Below, piece after piece: positions 10,901-21,246 of a DNA stretch of 64,000 nt; position 1 is the stretch's first letter, and each line of letters starts with the position of its first letter. Source of the stretch: Asterias amurensis (lineage: Eukaryota; Echinodermata; Asteroidea; Forcipulatida; Asteriidae); NCBI RefSeq assembly GCF_032118995.1, contig NC_092651.1:24350349-24414348 (forward strand), in the 5' to 3' direction. The translations under genes were made by a program, and so were the position numbers. The notes below the pieces were generated by a model, which saw only the letters and a program-made list of their open reading frames with translations, did not search any database and was not told the origin of the DNA.

Positions 10901-13683
10901 ATTTTAAACACATGTCATGGCACGGCGAAACGTGCGTAAACAAGAGTGAGTTTTCCCGTTATTTTCTCCCGACTCCGATGACCGATTGAGCCTAAATTTT
11001 CACAGGTTTGTTATTTTATATATAAGTTGACATACACGAAGTGTGGGACTTGGACAATACTGTCTACCGAAAGTGTATAATGGCTTTAATTTCTTTCAAA
11101 CTCGATGACCGATTGAGACCATAAAATGCATGTTTGGATCCATTGAGAATACTGGTCTTTGACAATTATCAAACGACTGTCCAGTGCCTTTACATTGTCT
11201 TTCAAATTGGAGTTTGCAACTTACACTCATCAAGACGTAGAGCGGAGCCATCCAAAGGACTCTGAAAGGGATAGAAAATAAGAATTGGTAAACAAATAAA
11301 ATGATGGCGCTGTCCAATTCAGTGACACTTTATGACCGTTGTATTGAAAACCATAAGTTTTCCAAATTAAATTTCACAAGTTTTATGGGTGTGGTCCGTG
11401 TCAGTCTAACAACCCGCCATGTTTGTCTTTGTGACCGGGGAATGTAGTGGGCGAGGTCTAGATGTTACAAACTTCTTATCAATCAGAATGGCTTAAAGTA
11501 CAAATTTATAAATAAATAAAAATAGTTAGTGGTGGTTCGACTCTAATCGGAGTCTTTCTCGTTAGATCAAACAAAACATATTAGTCATCATATTCTGAAG
11601 TAGTTAATGGTGTTTGAAACTTTGCATGGTGTGAACAAAAATCTCGTTCGGGGAGTGTTGGTTTTGAAATGAGACTGGTGTGGCCTCGACTTTTCGATTA
11701 GTAAACTCTGTACTCGTCTTCAGGAGAAAGCTTTGACTACAAATGGTGATACTACTTAAAGCCATGGACACTTTCGGTAAACAGTAGTGTCCAAAGGCCC
11801 ACACTTCGTGTATCAGAACTTATATATCAAATCACAAACATGTGAAAATTTAGGCTCAATCGGGCATCGGAGTCGGGAGAAAATAACGGGAAAACCCAGC
11901 CTTGTTTCTGCACGTTTCGCCGTGTCGTGACAATAAATCCGTAATTCTCGATATCGAGAATTGTTAATTGTTTTAATGTTTTCTCAAAAAGTATTCATGG
12001 AATAATATTACAAGAGGATTCTTTCACCATTACCTTCTGTAAATCATGTAAGTTATTTGTAAATCTGTGAACTTTTCTTTGTTTCTGTCCCGAAAGTGTA
12101 TAGGCCCCTAATGGCTTTAAGTAGCGCTTGGGGATGCAATTTGAGAAGCAAGGGTAAGCATGAAGTCATTTTGGAAGGGTTGTTGCCAACGAATATGCCA
12201 TTGCCACGAAATGCAAATGTTTTCTCCACCAATACCTCGTTTCCAGAGCCCAACTTCTTATAAGCTGCTTGCACATTAGAACTATGCAAATAAGTTTTCT
12301 GCTAAAGCAGAAATAACCAGGATACCAATCAAAAATTGTACATTTGACATGGTAGTTTGGCTGGTAATTTTATTCTGATAAAAATAAGACGAGCAGAGTA
12401 TATACGACAAAGTGTACTGTCCGAAACGTCGAGACTACATCGGCTCTTTTCAGTGAGCCAACACTCCCACAACAGAGATTTGTACATGGTTATACCCGCA
12501 AGTTTACTATTTATTAAGCATAACTGAGTATTTCTTAGCTACTTAAGCAACTCTATGAAATTGACCTCAGATCACAATTCTCTGCAAAAGATCGGAATTT
12601 TACATCGACAAAAGACACTCTGACCAAAAGTAAAAAAAGAAAAGAAAAATTGTTGACTTCGCAAGCAGTACAACTATAGGTTCTATATTCCGTCACTCAT
12701 CCGATAACCCCATCATATTATGTGCTGTTAGTTTATAGCAATAGGGTAAGGATTTTAAGGTTAGGTTTTATTGCCCCTCTTTTGTTTATACGCTAACTTG
12801 TTTGCAACAGCTCCCTCTGGTAATTTTTTCCAAATGTGGACCTTTCCCGAACCGTGGACTCTATTGTCCTCTGTTGTTATAGGTCCTCAGTTTGAATGTG
12901 TATACCTACTTATACCCACTTAAGGCAGTGGACACTATTGGTAATTACTCAAAATAATTATTAGCATAAAACCTTTCTTGGCGACAAGTAATGGGGAGAG
13001 GTTGGTGGTATAAAACATTGTGAGAAACAGCTCCCTCTGAAGTGCCATAGTTTTGGAGAAAGAAGTAATTTTCCACGAATTTGATTTCGAGACCTCAAGT
13101 TTAGAACTTGAGGTCTCGAAATCAACCATCATAACGCACACAACTTCGTGTGACAAGGGTGTTTTCTTCTTTCATTATTATCTCGCAACTTTGATGACCG
13201 ATTGAGCTCAAATTTACACAGGTTAGTTATTTTATGCATATGTTGAGATACACCAACTGTGAAGGCTAGTCTTTGACAGTTACCAATAGTGTCCACTGCC
13301 TTTAAGTGATGCAACCCAACTAATTTTATAAACTATTTTAAAATAACATCGCACCTGAAAATGTACTTCTGAAGACTGGGTCGAGTGAAACAGACCATGT
13401 GATTGATGATGCCCCAGAATGATAGCGGAATCGAGATGACCATCGGAACGAATCCCACCAAAGCAAGAGTCCTCTTGAATTTATCAACCATTACAGTCTC
13501 GGTGTAGTCGATAGCGATACATACTGATCCAGCTATGACGAGCAGTCCGTAGATCACGAAGACTACGGGGCGGATCCAGCGGCGCCAGCTAAAACGCGAC
13601 TCGGGGTTGGCCGCGACGTTTGACGGCGGGGCGGCCCTCGTGCCACCCTGCACAGATGTGTTTGCTCCTCCGTTAGAATCCAT
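1909..13683 (-). CDS. TMEM184/OST-alpha family seven-transmembrane protein (eight exons)
   Basis: Exons in transcript order: 13355-13683, 11225-11261, 6359-6564, 5722-5793, 4617-4680, 3354-3569, 2383-2551, 1909-2039. All introns are GT-AG and the phases agree (2,0,2,2,0,0,1), giving 407 aa ending in TGA. The N-terminus has WIRPVVFVIYGLLV (first membrane helix); then come SIPLSFWGIINHMVCFTRP, the junction-spanning YIFRVLWMAPLYVLMSWLAL, CKIGTFTYSVVRT, and LLICFEM near residue 312. These match the family pattern (isoleucine/leucine-rich helix, H-x-x-x-x-T-x-P, R-x-L-W-M-x-P, C-K-x-G, Q-D-x-x-I-C-x-E-M). The family (Pfam PF03619) contains TMEM184A/B/C and the bile-acid/steroid transporter subunit OST-alpha; layout and C-terminus look closer to TMEM184C. 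The loop between exons 4 and 5 is about ten residues shorter than I expect for the family, so a microexon may be missed. The tail is Q/N/P-rich and probably cytosolic. Membrane location is inferred; substrate unknown. The start is the Met shortly before the first helix. Confidence 0.85.
2117..2172 (-). other. Second duplicate (copy C) of the exon 7 end, 56 nt, out of phase
   Basis: A third copy of the same exon end, with a ccttcag acceptor and a gtgggt donor. It is 56 nt and cannot join exon 7 or copy B in frame: after a phase-1 junction it meets TGA after seven codons. The other frame still reads FDMKSSVIDHIGAKG, so it was coding-derived. Inclusion would end the protein early, within about 50 nt of the last junction, replacing the normal tail. 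Most likely a decaying exon duplicate. Confidence 0.4.
2296..2349 (-). other. Candidate 54-nt cassette microexon (copy B) of the TMEM184-like gene
   Basis: This stretch duplicates the 3' end of exon 7. It keeps an acceptor (ctttcag) and a donor (gtgggt), is exactly 54 nt, and is phase 1 on both sides, so inclusion would add 18 residues (with a split glycine first) resembling the end of exon 7: FDMNTSVIDHH against TSMKSSVIDRL. It is open in frame. Whether it is spliced in cannot be told from sequence; it could be a dead duplicate that has stayed open by chance. Confidence 0.45.
2789..3338 (+). mobile_element. Repeat family F, copy 1 (with near-perfect hairpin)
   Basis: About 550 bp, matching 22443-22955 along its whole length. 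It contains a strong hairpin at about 2833-2930 (actatgactcccgaggtgat ... reverse complement, with cgaggcgaagccg as centre). Copy 1 has an extra ~35 bases near 2990. It lies in intron 6 of the TMEM184-like gene and ends about 15 bases from the exon 6 splice donor. Superfamily unknown. Confidence 0.75.
3613..3976 (+). mobile_element. MITE family A copy (TTAA-flanked)
   Basis: Family A is 365-390 bp with terminal inverted repeats AGGCAGTGGACACTATTGG at the left and the complement at the right, bounded by TTAA. The interior has a palindrome (gatttcgagacctca...tgaggtctcgaaatc). No coding capacity, so mobilised in trans; TTAA is used by piggyBac and Kolobok transposases. This copy lies in an intron 30-odd bases upstream of TMEM184 exon 6. 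Confidence 0.85.
4055..4290. repeat. Three-copy ~86 bp tandem repeat
   Basis: Units share gcacaccacacccaaactcc and ctctaagacacgcctat, with starts near 4060, 4146 and 4233. In a TMEM184 intron; diverged, with no coding potential. Confidence 0.7.
4279..4520. mobile_element. Repeat family E, copy 1
   Basis: About 240 bp with many internal inverted pieces (aaaagagtgaaa / tttcactctttt; gagccatatga). It is the reverse complement of 7780-8030. Short terminal repeats ctctt...atgtaaa suggest a MITE. Confidence 0.65.
5854..6190 (+). mobile_element. MITE family A copy, right end lost
   Basis: Starts with TTAAAGGCAGTGGACAC and includes the internal palindrome, but breaks off near 6190, where a second, inverted fragment of the same family begins (to about 6345). 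Confidence 0.75.
6612..6842. mobile_element. Foldback MITE family D, uninterrupted
   Basis: Ends ggggccaatttcatagagct and its diverged complement (tttgaaattggcccc). It begins about 50 bases upstream of the TMEM184 exon at 6359-6564. Confidence 0.7.
7347..7364 (+). repeat. G18 homopolymer
   Basis: Eighteen consecutive G. Further G runs are at 7655-7667 (13) and 8278-8292 (15), all within one intron of the TMEM184-like gene. C-runs lie at 2661-2670 and 21007-21019. Confidence 0.9.
7780..8030. mobile_element. Repeat family E, copy 2
   Basis: Inverted copy of 4279-4520: contains aggggtttcactccaggacag, and the agagttgtccgtcatatggc segment twice in opposite context. Confidence 0.65.
8318..8935. 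mobile_element. Triple-nested insertion (families K, J and H)
   Basis: Outer K: gctaggattaatcctatctcgagttaggac at the left, resumed at 8783 with gttaggacgag through cctaagattaatcctaag. Inside it J (8361-8782), a foldback whose ~125-bp arms are almost perfect complements (agtcttggtcccaagaccat ... aataagat). In the loop of J is H (about 8493-8646), the family also found at 975-1130. Confidence 0.8.
9090..9300. repeat. Diverged palindromic segment
   Basis: ttgaaatatggaactgttcc ... cacggcttcgccccgttg ... ggaaataattccatcttttc is imperfectly self-complementary. Family unassigned. Confidence 0.4.
9970..10285 (+). mobile_element. Diverged MITE family A copy
   Basis: Internal family A strings are recognisable (gttgatagtatacaacattg, ggctccctctgaagtaa, ctggtctttgatag), but both terminal repeats are degraded. 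Confidence 0.55.
10471..10715 (+). mobile_element. Truncated MITE family A copy
   Basis: Left end TTTAAAGGCACTGGACAC is present; the right half is replaced by a family C copy. Confidence 0.55.
10720..11092 (-). mobile_element. MITE family C copy, inverted
   Basis: Family C has ends AGCCATTGGACACTTTCGG and the complement, with a central ctcgatatcgag-like palindrome and a cgtttcgccgtgtc(a/g)tgac segment. This copy runs in reverse and its left end is eroded. A further family A fragment follows to about 11200. Confidence 0.65.
11754..12122 (+). mobile_element. MITE family C copy
   Basis: Begins TTAAAGCCATGGACACTTTCGG and ends ccctaatggctttaa, with the cgtttcgccgtgtcgtgac segment inside. It lies in intron 1 of the TMEM184-like gene. 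Confidence 0.75.
12290..12560 (+). mobile_element. Family D-like fragment with Penelope-like hammerhead remnant
   Basis: A family D-like segment surrounds gacgagcagagtatat...tactgtccgaaacgtcgagac (12389-12434) and then gagccaacactcccacaac. The second part matches 50165-50260. The hammerhead core CUGANGA is partly lost (only GACGA) while GAAAC is kept. Confidence 0.5.
12920..13305 (+). mobile_element. MITE family A copy, full length
   Basis: Both terminal inverted repeats and both TTAA ends are present. It sits in intron 1 of the TMEM184-like gene, 49 bases from the exon 1 donor at 13354. Confidence 0.85.
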
Positions 13684-14480
13684 GTCATCAAAAATCTGCT
13701 TGTCTCTTGATTCACGTGGGAAATTATCTCAGTCCCATTCTCTAGTTTGGATATGAGGAGCGTGTGTATTCCAACTCGGGTTATATAGTGCTGCTATAAT
13801 ATACAACAGCGTTATTCGGTTCTTTTGTGTGATTTTTTTTTAATAGAGTGTATTGTACGGGATTCGACAATTCCCTCTTAAATTATGACGCAGGCCACTC
13901 AGAACTCTGCTCACAGGTATCTCGTTTTACTCAGCAGTCGCGGGAATTAGTTGTTCCAGCTGCCATGATGTCGATAATCGTATAATAGCTTTCCCATTTC
14001 TCGTGCAGTTTCATTCTACCCTCGAAAAACGAACTACTTTCTTCATCTATAGATCGGTAAAAAAAAAAACACTGTTTACCTTCGAATCCTTCGGGTCACG
14101 TGATGATAATAAAATCTTTACACACTCATGGAGCAATTTCTCAGAGCAATTCGACATGTCATAGGTTACGTGTAGTGATGGTGACACAAAACATGACGAG
14201 TTAAGCCTACCCGGTGTCTACGATGTACGTTAACGTGCAAACGATACGGTACTTGAACATGATATTGAACAAACCGAGGTCACCATTATAATGACTGAAT
14301 ACATTTGCATTTCTACAGGTGCAAACAGAGTTTGTGACGGTAAAACACACACAGACAGACTGTGCACTTGGACTTGACGTTTTATAGGCCTAGGCCTACT
14401 AAGGCCTATAGGCCTTGTGTTTACGCCAGAAATGTAGGTCATTATTATTCAACCGGTGTAATGCAGATTTGGTGTCTATG
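13684..14480. other. Upstream region of the TMEM184-like gene
   Basis: Intergenic. Apart from the TATA candidate and a ggcctaggcctactaaggcctataggcc palindrome at about 14387-14415, I see no gene or clear repeat. Confidence 0.5.
13781..13787 (-). promoter_or_regulatory. Candidate TATA box of the TMEM184-like gene
   Basis: On the minus strand the sequence reads TATATAA about 100 bases upstream of the start codon at 13683. That would place initiation near 13750 and leave a 5' leader of roughly 70 bases. No other core element was identified, so this is only a positional candidate. Confidence 0.3.
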
Positions 14481-14489
14481 AGCTGACTA

Positions 14490-14878
14490 TTAAAGGAACA
14501 CGTTGCCTTGGATCGGACGAGTTGGTCTATAAAAAGTGTTTGTAACCGTTTGTTATGAAATGCACGTGGTTGGAAAGATGTTTTAAAAGTAGAATACAAT
14601 GATCCACACAAATATGCCTTGAAATTGCGTGGTTTTCCTTTTGCTTTGCGAACTAACACGGTCGGCCATTATGGAAGTCAAAATTTTGACTCCCATAAAT
14701 GGCCGACCGTGTTAGTGGACGAGGTAAAAGGAAAACCACGCAATTTCGAGGCATGTTTGTGTGGATTATTGTATTCTACTTTTACAACATCTTTCTACCC
14801 ATATGCATTTCATAACAAACGGTTACAAATGCTTTTCAAAGACCAACTCGACCGATCCAAGGCAACGTGTTCCTTTAA
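14490..14878. mobile_element. Foldback MITE family B, copy 1
   Basis: A nearly complete 389-bp inverted repeat: left arm TTAAAGGAACACGTTGCCTTGG, right arm its complement ending CCTTTAA. The centre contains ggccgaccgtgttag and complement around a gtcaaaattttgac core. TTAA at both ends; no coding capacity. Confidence 0.85.
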
Positions 14879-15099
14879 TAGTCGCTGTGTTTATGTTTTG
14901 TGACGAACAAACTGTCAAAATGTTTGCATAATCCACAAACACAACCCAAATGCAAATACACCACATCGTCAAAAAACAAAAAACTTATTGCTACTTATAT
15001 AAAATGCAAATGTAACTCTTTACGTGTTTTTGGTTTAGGAGCCCCAAAACCAACCAGTATGGAAAAAGGTTGGATTGAACATGGGCCGAGGCCATTATG

Positions 15100-15760
15100 G
15101 TAATGTCTGACGTAGTGCATTTTGCATTTTACAGGTAGCCTGCAATCATTGACAGTCTAATACACAACGACAGACAGTGCACTGGACTTGGACGGTAATT
15201 AGGCCTTCTGTTTCGTCACTGAAGATATGTCATAATGGCTGACGTAATGCATTTTGCATTTTACAGGTAGCCTGCAATCTATGACAGTCAAATACACAAC
15301 GACAGACAGTGCACTGGAATTGGAGGGTATTCAGGCCTTCTGTTTCGTCACTGAAGATAGGTCATAATGGCTGACGTAATGCATTTTGCATTTTACAGGT
15401 AGCCTGCAATCATTGACAGTCAAATACACAACGACAGACAGTGCACTGGAATTGGAGGGTATTCAGGCCTTCTGTTTCGTCACTGAAGATATGTCATAAT
15501 GGCTGACGTAATGCATTTTGCATTTTACAGGTAGCCTGCAATCATTGACAGTCAAATACACAACGACAGACAGTGCACTGGAATTGGAGGGTATTCAGGC
15601 CTTCTGTTTCGTCACTGAAGATATGTCATAATGGCTGACGTAATGCATTTTGCATTTTACAGGTAGCCTGCAATCATTGACAGTCTAATACACAACGACA
15701 GACAGTGCACTGGACTTGGACGGTATTCAGGCCTTCTGTTTCGTCACTGAATATAGGTCA
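15100..15760 (+). repeat. 132-bp tandem repeat, five copies
   Basis: The string tgcattttacaggtagcctg recurs with its acag at 15131, 15263, 15395, 15527 and 15659, a period of exactly 132. Copies differ by only a few bases. A diverged relative (acacacagacagactgtgca) is at about 14345-14380. 132 is a multiple of three, but each frame is interrupted. Confidence 0.9.
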
Positions 15761-15917
15761 TATTCAATGTAATATCAATCAATCAATCATATTATAATCA
15801 ATGTATAAAGCGCTTTTTAATCAAAAGTTTGCTCGAGGCTCCGAGGCACAGCAGAAATAAATCATTGATTGGACCTGAAACACAAGTGGGCTTTCAGAAG
15901 GGACTTGAACATGTTTG

Positions 15918-16443
15918 AAGGCAGTGGACACTTGGTAATTACTCAAAATAATTATTAGCATAAAGCCTTTCTTTGTGACGAGTAATGGGGAGAGGTTGAT
16001 AGTATACAAATATTGTGAGAAACAGCTCCCTCTGAGGTGCCATAGTTTTCGAGAAAGAAGTAATTTCCCACGAATTTGATTTCGAGACCTCAGATTTAGA
16101 ATTTTGAGGTCTCGAAATCAAGCATCTAAAAGCACACAACTTCGTGTGACGATGGTGTTTTTTCCTTTCATTATTATCTCGCAACTTCGACGACCAATCA
16201 AGCGCAAATTTGCACAGGTTTGTTATTTTATGCATATGTTGATATAATTTACACCAAGTCAGAATAATGGTCTTTGACAATTACCAATACAATTACCACA
16301 ACTTCGTGGTGACAAAGGTGTTTTTTCTTTCATTATTATCTCGCAAGTTCGATGACCGATTGAGCTCAAATTTTCACCAGGTTTGTTTTTTATGCATATG
16401 TTGAGATACACCAACTGTGAAGGCTAGTGTCCAGTGTCTTTAA
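15918..16443 (+). mobile_element. MITE family A copy plus partial second copy
   Basis: A first copy (15918 to about 16290) is followed by a duplicated right-hand half (about 16300-16443, ending tgtccagtgtcttta). Confidence 0.75.
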
Positions 16444-16972
16444 GGATTTATAAGTTTGTTTTGGCTAGTATACGGGATTGTAAAGCTGACCAAAAAGTCG
16501 CAGATTAAATTTTGCTATGTGTGATGAACCATTACATGCAAATAGCAAAACTGTGGACTGTTATGGGCCTTATTTGTTGTTATAAGCAGCAGCGTGAAAT
16601 CGCCCCCTGAAACAGCGTACACCTTCCATTTAGCTTTCCCCTTTAGCAATTAATTTGTGGAGGAAGTTTGGTATCTGATTGTTTGTCTTCGTATTTTGGA
16701 CCCCGATGGAAATAAGCCTTATATCGGCTTTTATGGCTATCCTTGGCTTTCAATCGATGTATTTTTTTTTTCATGCATTTTCTCTGTATGACGCTTGGTT
16801 TTAATGACGAATAAAATATTTAAGAAACTAAAATATCACAAAATAACAAAAAAATAACGCGTATAGAACTGCGCCATTTGAATTCAACCATGTCGACGGT
16901 ACCCTTCAACTCATATTGTATCAGAAAGTGGTTTTGGCACAAACTTGTATTAAAACCCTTTTTTATTAAATA

Positions 16973-18035
16973 AATCAGGCACTGGACACCATTCGACTAA
17001 AAACTCACTTTTTGGTAATAAACAATGCAGAGCTGTTGATAGTATACAACATTGTGTGAAACGGTTCCCTCAGCTGAAGTGGACTGAACTCGAGACCTCA
17101 GAGAATTGAATTCGAGACCTCAGAGCTCTCGAATTCAAGGCATCCTGAAAGCACACAACTTGTGCGACAAGGGTGGTTTTTCTTCCATTATTCTCTCGCA
17201 AACTTCAATTTTTTTTTCAAGTTTGTTATTTTGTTGAGCTACACCAAGTGAGAATACTGGTCTTTGGCAATTACCGAACGTGTCCAGTGCCTTTACGCTT
17301 TGAGACACTTATGAGTATTACTCAAAATAAATTTTAGAGCTGTTAAGATTCAAATATTTTAGTGAGAAATTATCTCCTTCTCAAAAACTATGTTACTTCA
17401 GAGGAAGCCGTCGGTTTCTCACAATGTTTTATACTATGATTAGGTCTGAAGCTTTATGAGGCATCCAAAAGCAGAAAAAAATGTGCATCAAAAATGTGTT
17501 TTTTTCGTTCCATAATTCTCTTGCAATTTCGATGACCAATAATGAGTCCAATTTCATAGATTTGTTATTTTCCACATAATGTTGGGATACACCGATTGAG
17601 AATACTGGTCTTTGACAATTATTATATTAGAGGTGTTCAGTGCCTTACTTAAAGGCAGTGGACACTATTGGTAATTACTCAAAATAATTATTGGCATAAA
17701 AACCTTACTTGGTAACAAGTAATGGGGAGAGGTTGATGGTGTAAAACATTGTGAGAAATAGCTCTCTCTCTGAAGTGACCTAGTTTTGGAGAAAGAAGTA
17801 ATTTTCCACGAATTTGATTTCAAGACCTCAAGTTTAGAACTTGAGGTCTCAAAATCAAGCATCTGAAAGCACACAACTTTGTGTGACAAGGGTGTTTTTT
17901 CTTTCATAGTTATCTCGCAACTCCGATGACCGATCAAGCTCAAATTTAAACAGGTTTGTTATTTTATGCATGTTGAGATACACCTAGTGAGAAGACTGGT
18001 CTTTGACAATTACTCATAGTGTACACTGTCTTTAA
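16973..18035 (+). mobile_element. Three adjacent MITE family A copies
   Basis: Copies at 16973-17295, about 17300-17648 and 17649-18035 lie end to end. The third is full length with TTAA on both sides; the second has lost its left terminal repeat. Confidence 0.75.
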
Positions 18036-18989
18036 AAACGTAACTTTCTGATGTAATAACGATAGTGATCATAACCAGTTTTTTCACTAACTGCAGTTGC
18101 ATTCACACACTCAAAAATAAATTAACACATTTTTTTAAAATGCATAATTTACATCCGAAATGGGATAATAATAGACCTATACATATTTTATGGGTGGACT
18201 GCTTTTAGTATAGCCCCAAATCCATGGGAAAGTTGAGAAGTGGTGTTTAATAGCCCATATCTATTTTAGACAATCATTATTCGTCGTGCTAGTGTTAGTT
18301 AAAGGCTAGCAATGTAGTGTGTACTTTTTAACATGCCGTAGTGTACTGGGCCTGGGAATTCAAGGTTGCCTGGTGTTTTGGGCAAATCGTTTGTGTACCG
18401 AAGAATAACAGGCCTACTATCGACAGGCGAAGCGTGATATCGAGCAAAAGACATCCACTGACCTAGACTTTGCACACAATGATAATATTTAACCCTAGAG
18501 ATTATGAATAAATATAAGCACGAGCCCAGTCATGCAAATGTTGTTGATTTTAAACTCATTTTTTCCCCTAGGAAGATTGTCTGGAAAAACAGTAAAAGAA
18601 AGAGAGAGAAAAATATGTTAATATTGTTTGGTTCGTGAATTGTAGATTCTGCGTTAACAAGGGATTCATTGGATAGTCAATTCTAGTTATGGTCACTTTA
18701 CTCTGATGTTATTAATCTTTGAAATCAATGTTTACGTGGTGTACCCTGTATTTACTTGCAAGATAGGAACCAATTTGAAAACAAAATCATTAACATAATT
18801 CGCAGTTCCCGTCCGTGGGGTCATTAATATTTAAGTATTTTGACTATTTAGAATTGAATTTACTATTTTCCAAGCATTACGTAAATTATTATTTTATTTT
18901 TCAAATTTACGAGCATGGTAGAGTTGTTTGTTACGTAATAACGTGGATATTTTTGATAACCTTAAATATATATAGGATTTGAGGCATTG
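18036..18989. other. AT-rich intergenic stretch without recognisable features
   Basis: No open frame above background, no tandem repeat and no known MITE ends were found here. Some of it may be internal sequence of the Penelope-like element to its right. Confidence 0.5.
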
Positions 18990-19320
18990 CATGGTGAGGT
19001 ATCAATGTATACTTGGTTTGCGGTAACACCATGTGTGTATCTACTTGCAAGGTAGGGTTTGTTCTTAGAACTGTCTTGCTTTATTCTACTGCCGCGGACG
19101 GAGTAGATAATCGGAGGTTCGGGAAACTTCTCAGTTCTGAAAAGAACTGTCCTAGTTTTTACGTATTACCCGGGCGGATGATATAGAAAATAGACTGGAC
19201 TACTACTTTAGCTTATAGGATCGTTATTTACTGCACTGCCGCGGAGTCCGTTCTGAATTGGTCTCAACGTTTCGACTAGCTTGCTCTAGTCATCGTCAGG
19301 AGACTGATGGCACTGTTCTT
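18990..19320 (-). mobile_element. Penelope-like element terminal fragment
   Basis: ggtaacaccatgtgtgtat, ctgccgcggacggagtagat, acttctcagttctg and gcactgccgcggagtccg are shared, inverted, with 43905-44195. It carries a hammerhead-like motif (19261-19305) of the type known from Penelope-like retroelements. No reverse transcriptase or GIY-YIG sequence is present, so it is a terminal remnant. Confidence 0.55.
19261..19305 (-). ncRNA. Hammerhead ribozyme-like motif (type I, minimal stem III)
   Basis: Read on the minus strand: GTCTC (stem I), CTGACGA (core CUGANGA), one T, GACTAG-AGCAAG-CTAGTC (perfect 6-bp stem II), GAAA (core), a self-complementary ACGT as minimal stem III, T at the cleavage position, GAGAC closing stem I. 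The self-complementary stem III is the arrangement of hammerheads in Penelope-like elements, active mainly as dimers. The extra T before stem II departs from the consensus. Activity is not shown. Confidence 0.6.
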
Positions 19321-20049
19321 CTGTTTATTTTACATCCCTTAGAATACCTTAATTTCACTGCTTGCATTACATTTTCATGTTTCATCACAAACCGCTGTGG
19401 TCTTGATGAAATGGCGGTATATAAAACATTTTTGTATGTATGTACAAATGTATGTATACACATGAAGAGGTATGTTTTGCTCCTGTCCTAGCTCACAAGA
19501 TGAATTAGACTTGTGCTAGTACTTCGGCTTCTTGATTTATTGGTTACAATTAAATTTTGTAGCTTATTTCTTTTATAACTTCTACTCACCCTGTCTATGT
19601 TGTTTTACAGTTTCAAAATGTTTTAATAAAATACAGCGTTTAACTTCTGCAGCTCTGCTAACGTATCCGTAAATTGTGTAGTGGGGGGCAGAGGCTTCTT
19701 GTTGAACATTTCAGCAACTCAAGTAATTTTATGACTAAGCAGTATAAACTTCACCTCTTGAACGTATTTGTAGATAGTATTTGTACACAGAAAGTAGTTT
19801 TGATCATAAGTTATTGACAAGTCTGGTCCACGTCTTGCCATTTTTGCCCTTGTCGTGTCCAAGTCCAATTGTCTGTCACAGGGAAATGTACAAGCAGTGC
19901 TCTAACCACTTCCCGTGCATGTTGGCTAGCATGTTAATACACTCGATATTATCTTTGAAATTTCTATACATTTCAATAACGAATTATGTGGCATCCATCT
20001 TTAAACAAAAATTACACTCTGATTGATATTTATGTTTTCAACTGTGTGT

Positions 20050-20433
20050 TTAAAGGCAGTGGACACTATTGGTAATTGTCAAAGACCAGTCTTCTCACTT
20101 GGTGTATCTCAACATATGCATAACTTAAAAACTGTGAAAATTTGAGCTCAATCTGTCGTCGAGTTTGCGAGATAATAATGAAAGAAAAAACACCCTTGTC
20201 ACACGAAGTTGTGTGCTTTCTGATGCTTGATTTCGAGACCTCAAATTCTAAACTTGAGGTATCGAAATCAAATTCGTCTAAAAATTACTTCTTTCTCGAA
20301 AACTGCGTCACTCCAGAGGGAGCCGTTTCTCACAATGTTTTATACCATCAACCTCTCCCCATTACTTATAATCAAGAAAGGTTTTATGATGATAATTATT
20401 TTGAGTAATTACCAAAAGTGTCCACTGCCTTAA
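20050..20433 (-). mobile_element. MITE family A copy, inverted, full length
   Basis: TTAA and terminal repeats at both ends; the interior is the reverse complement of the other copies (agtcttctcacttggtgtat near the left). Confidence 0.85.
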
Positions 20434-21246
20434 ATTCATGAAAAATAGAAATGTGCATTGAATTGAAATCAAGACTCAAGGCCCCGCCCCATATTATGGC
20501 TTAATGATTTAGCAGAAAGACTTTCCTGGGTTTCACGCCCACTCATTCTGATCGGCGCAGGGAACTAGGTCTGGCACAATGGTTGCACATTTCACATGAA
20601 CAGAATATATGTGACAAAGTGTATTGTCAGACAAAACCAAACAGACATGTGACCTAGACTTCCCACACAAGAAACACATTGAACCGCTAGAAACCTTTCT
20701 TTTGCAACGTCACAGCCCGAGTTTTTGCCAACCCAGTTTGGAAAACTATGGAAAGCCACCCGTGCAAATCAAAAATAGATCTTTACTGTTCGTGACAATG
20801 TAAGACCTACACGAATATTCAAACATTGTGTTTATTTTGTTGAGCAAAACAATTAATTATGGGAGGTCATCCATTCAATTGAAAGTTTGCAGAAAATGAT
20901 GAATTTGGTTAAACATTTGGTTTAATTTGGTTGGACGGTGTTTTACTAACATTCGGCCGTCCATGCCAACCAAGGCGGTTTGTTTATTAACAAGAGAAAG
21001 CGTTCCAGTCTTCACTCCCCCCCCCCCCCAGCGGGCCCCCGCACCACGGCCCCTCGCGCACCCTTTCAATGTTGGCTTTCATGGTTTAAAAAAATAATAC
21101 TGAAAAAAATTCGCACGGTCTTGTTCCCATTAACATTGAGCGTGATAATGTTTGTAGTCAGGGATCAGTGGATGGACAGGGGATTGTTCATAGTAACTTT
21201 GCGAATGGTTGTTTTCCTCCATGGATGTCAAAAGCATTTTGGCCCA

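Noticed and set aside
13333..13354. Extension of TMEM184 exon 1 past the donor (residues CDVILK)
   Set aside because: The donor gtgcga at 13354 gives an in-phase join to the family-matching exon at 11225-11261, so the extra residues are intronic.
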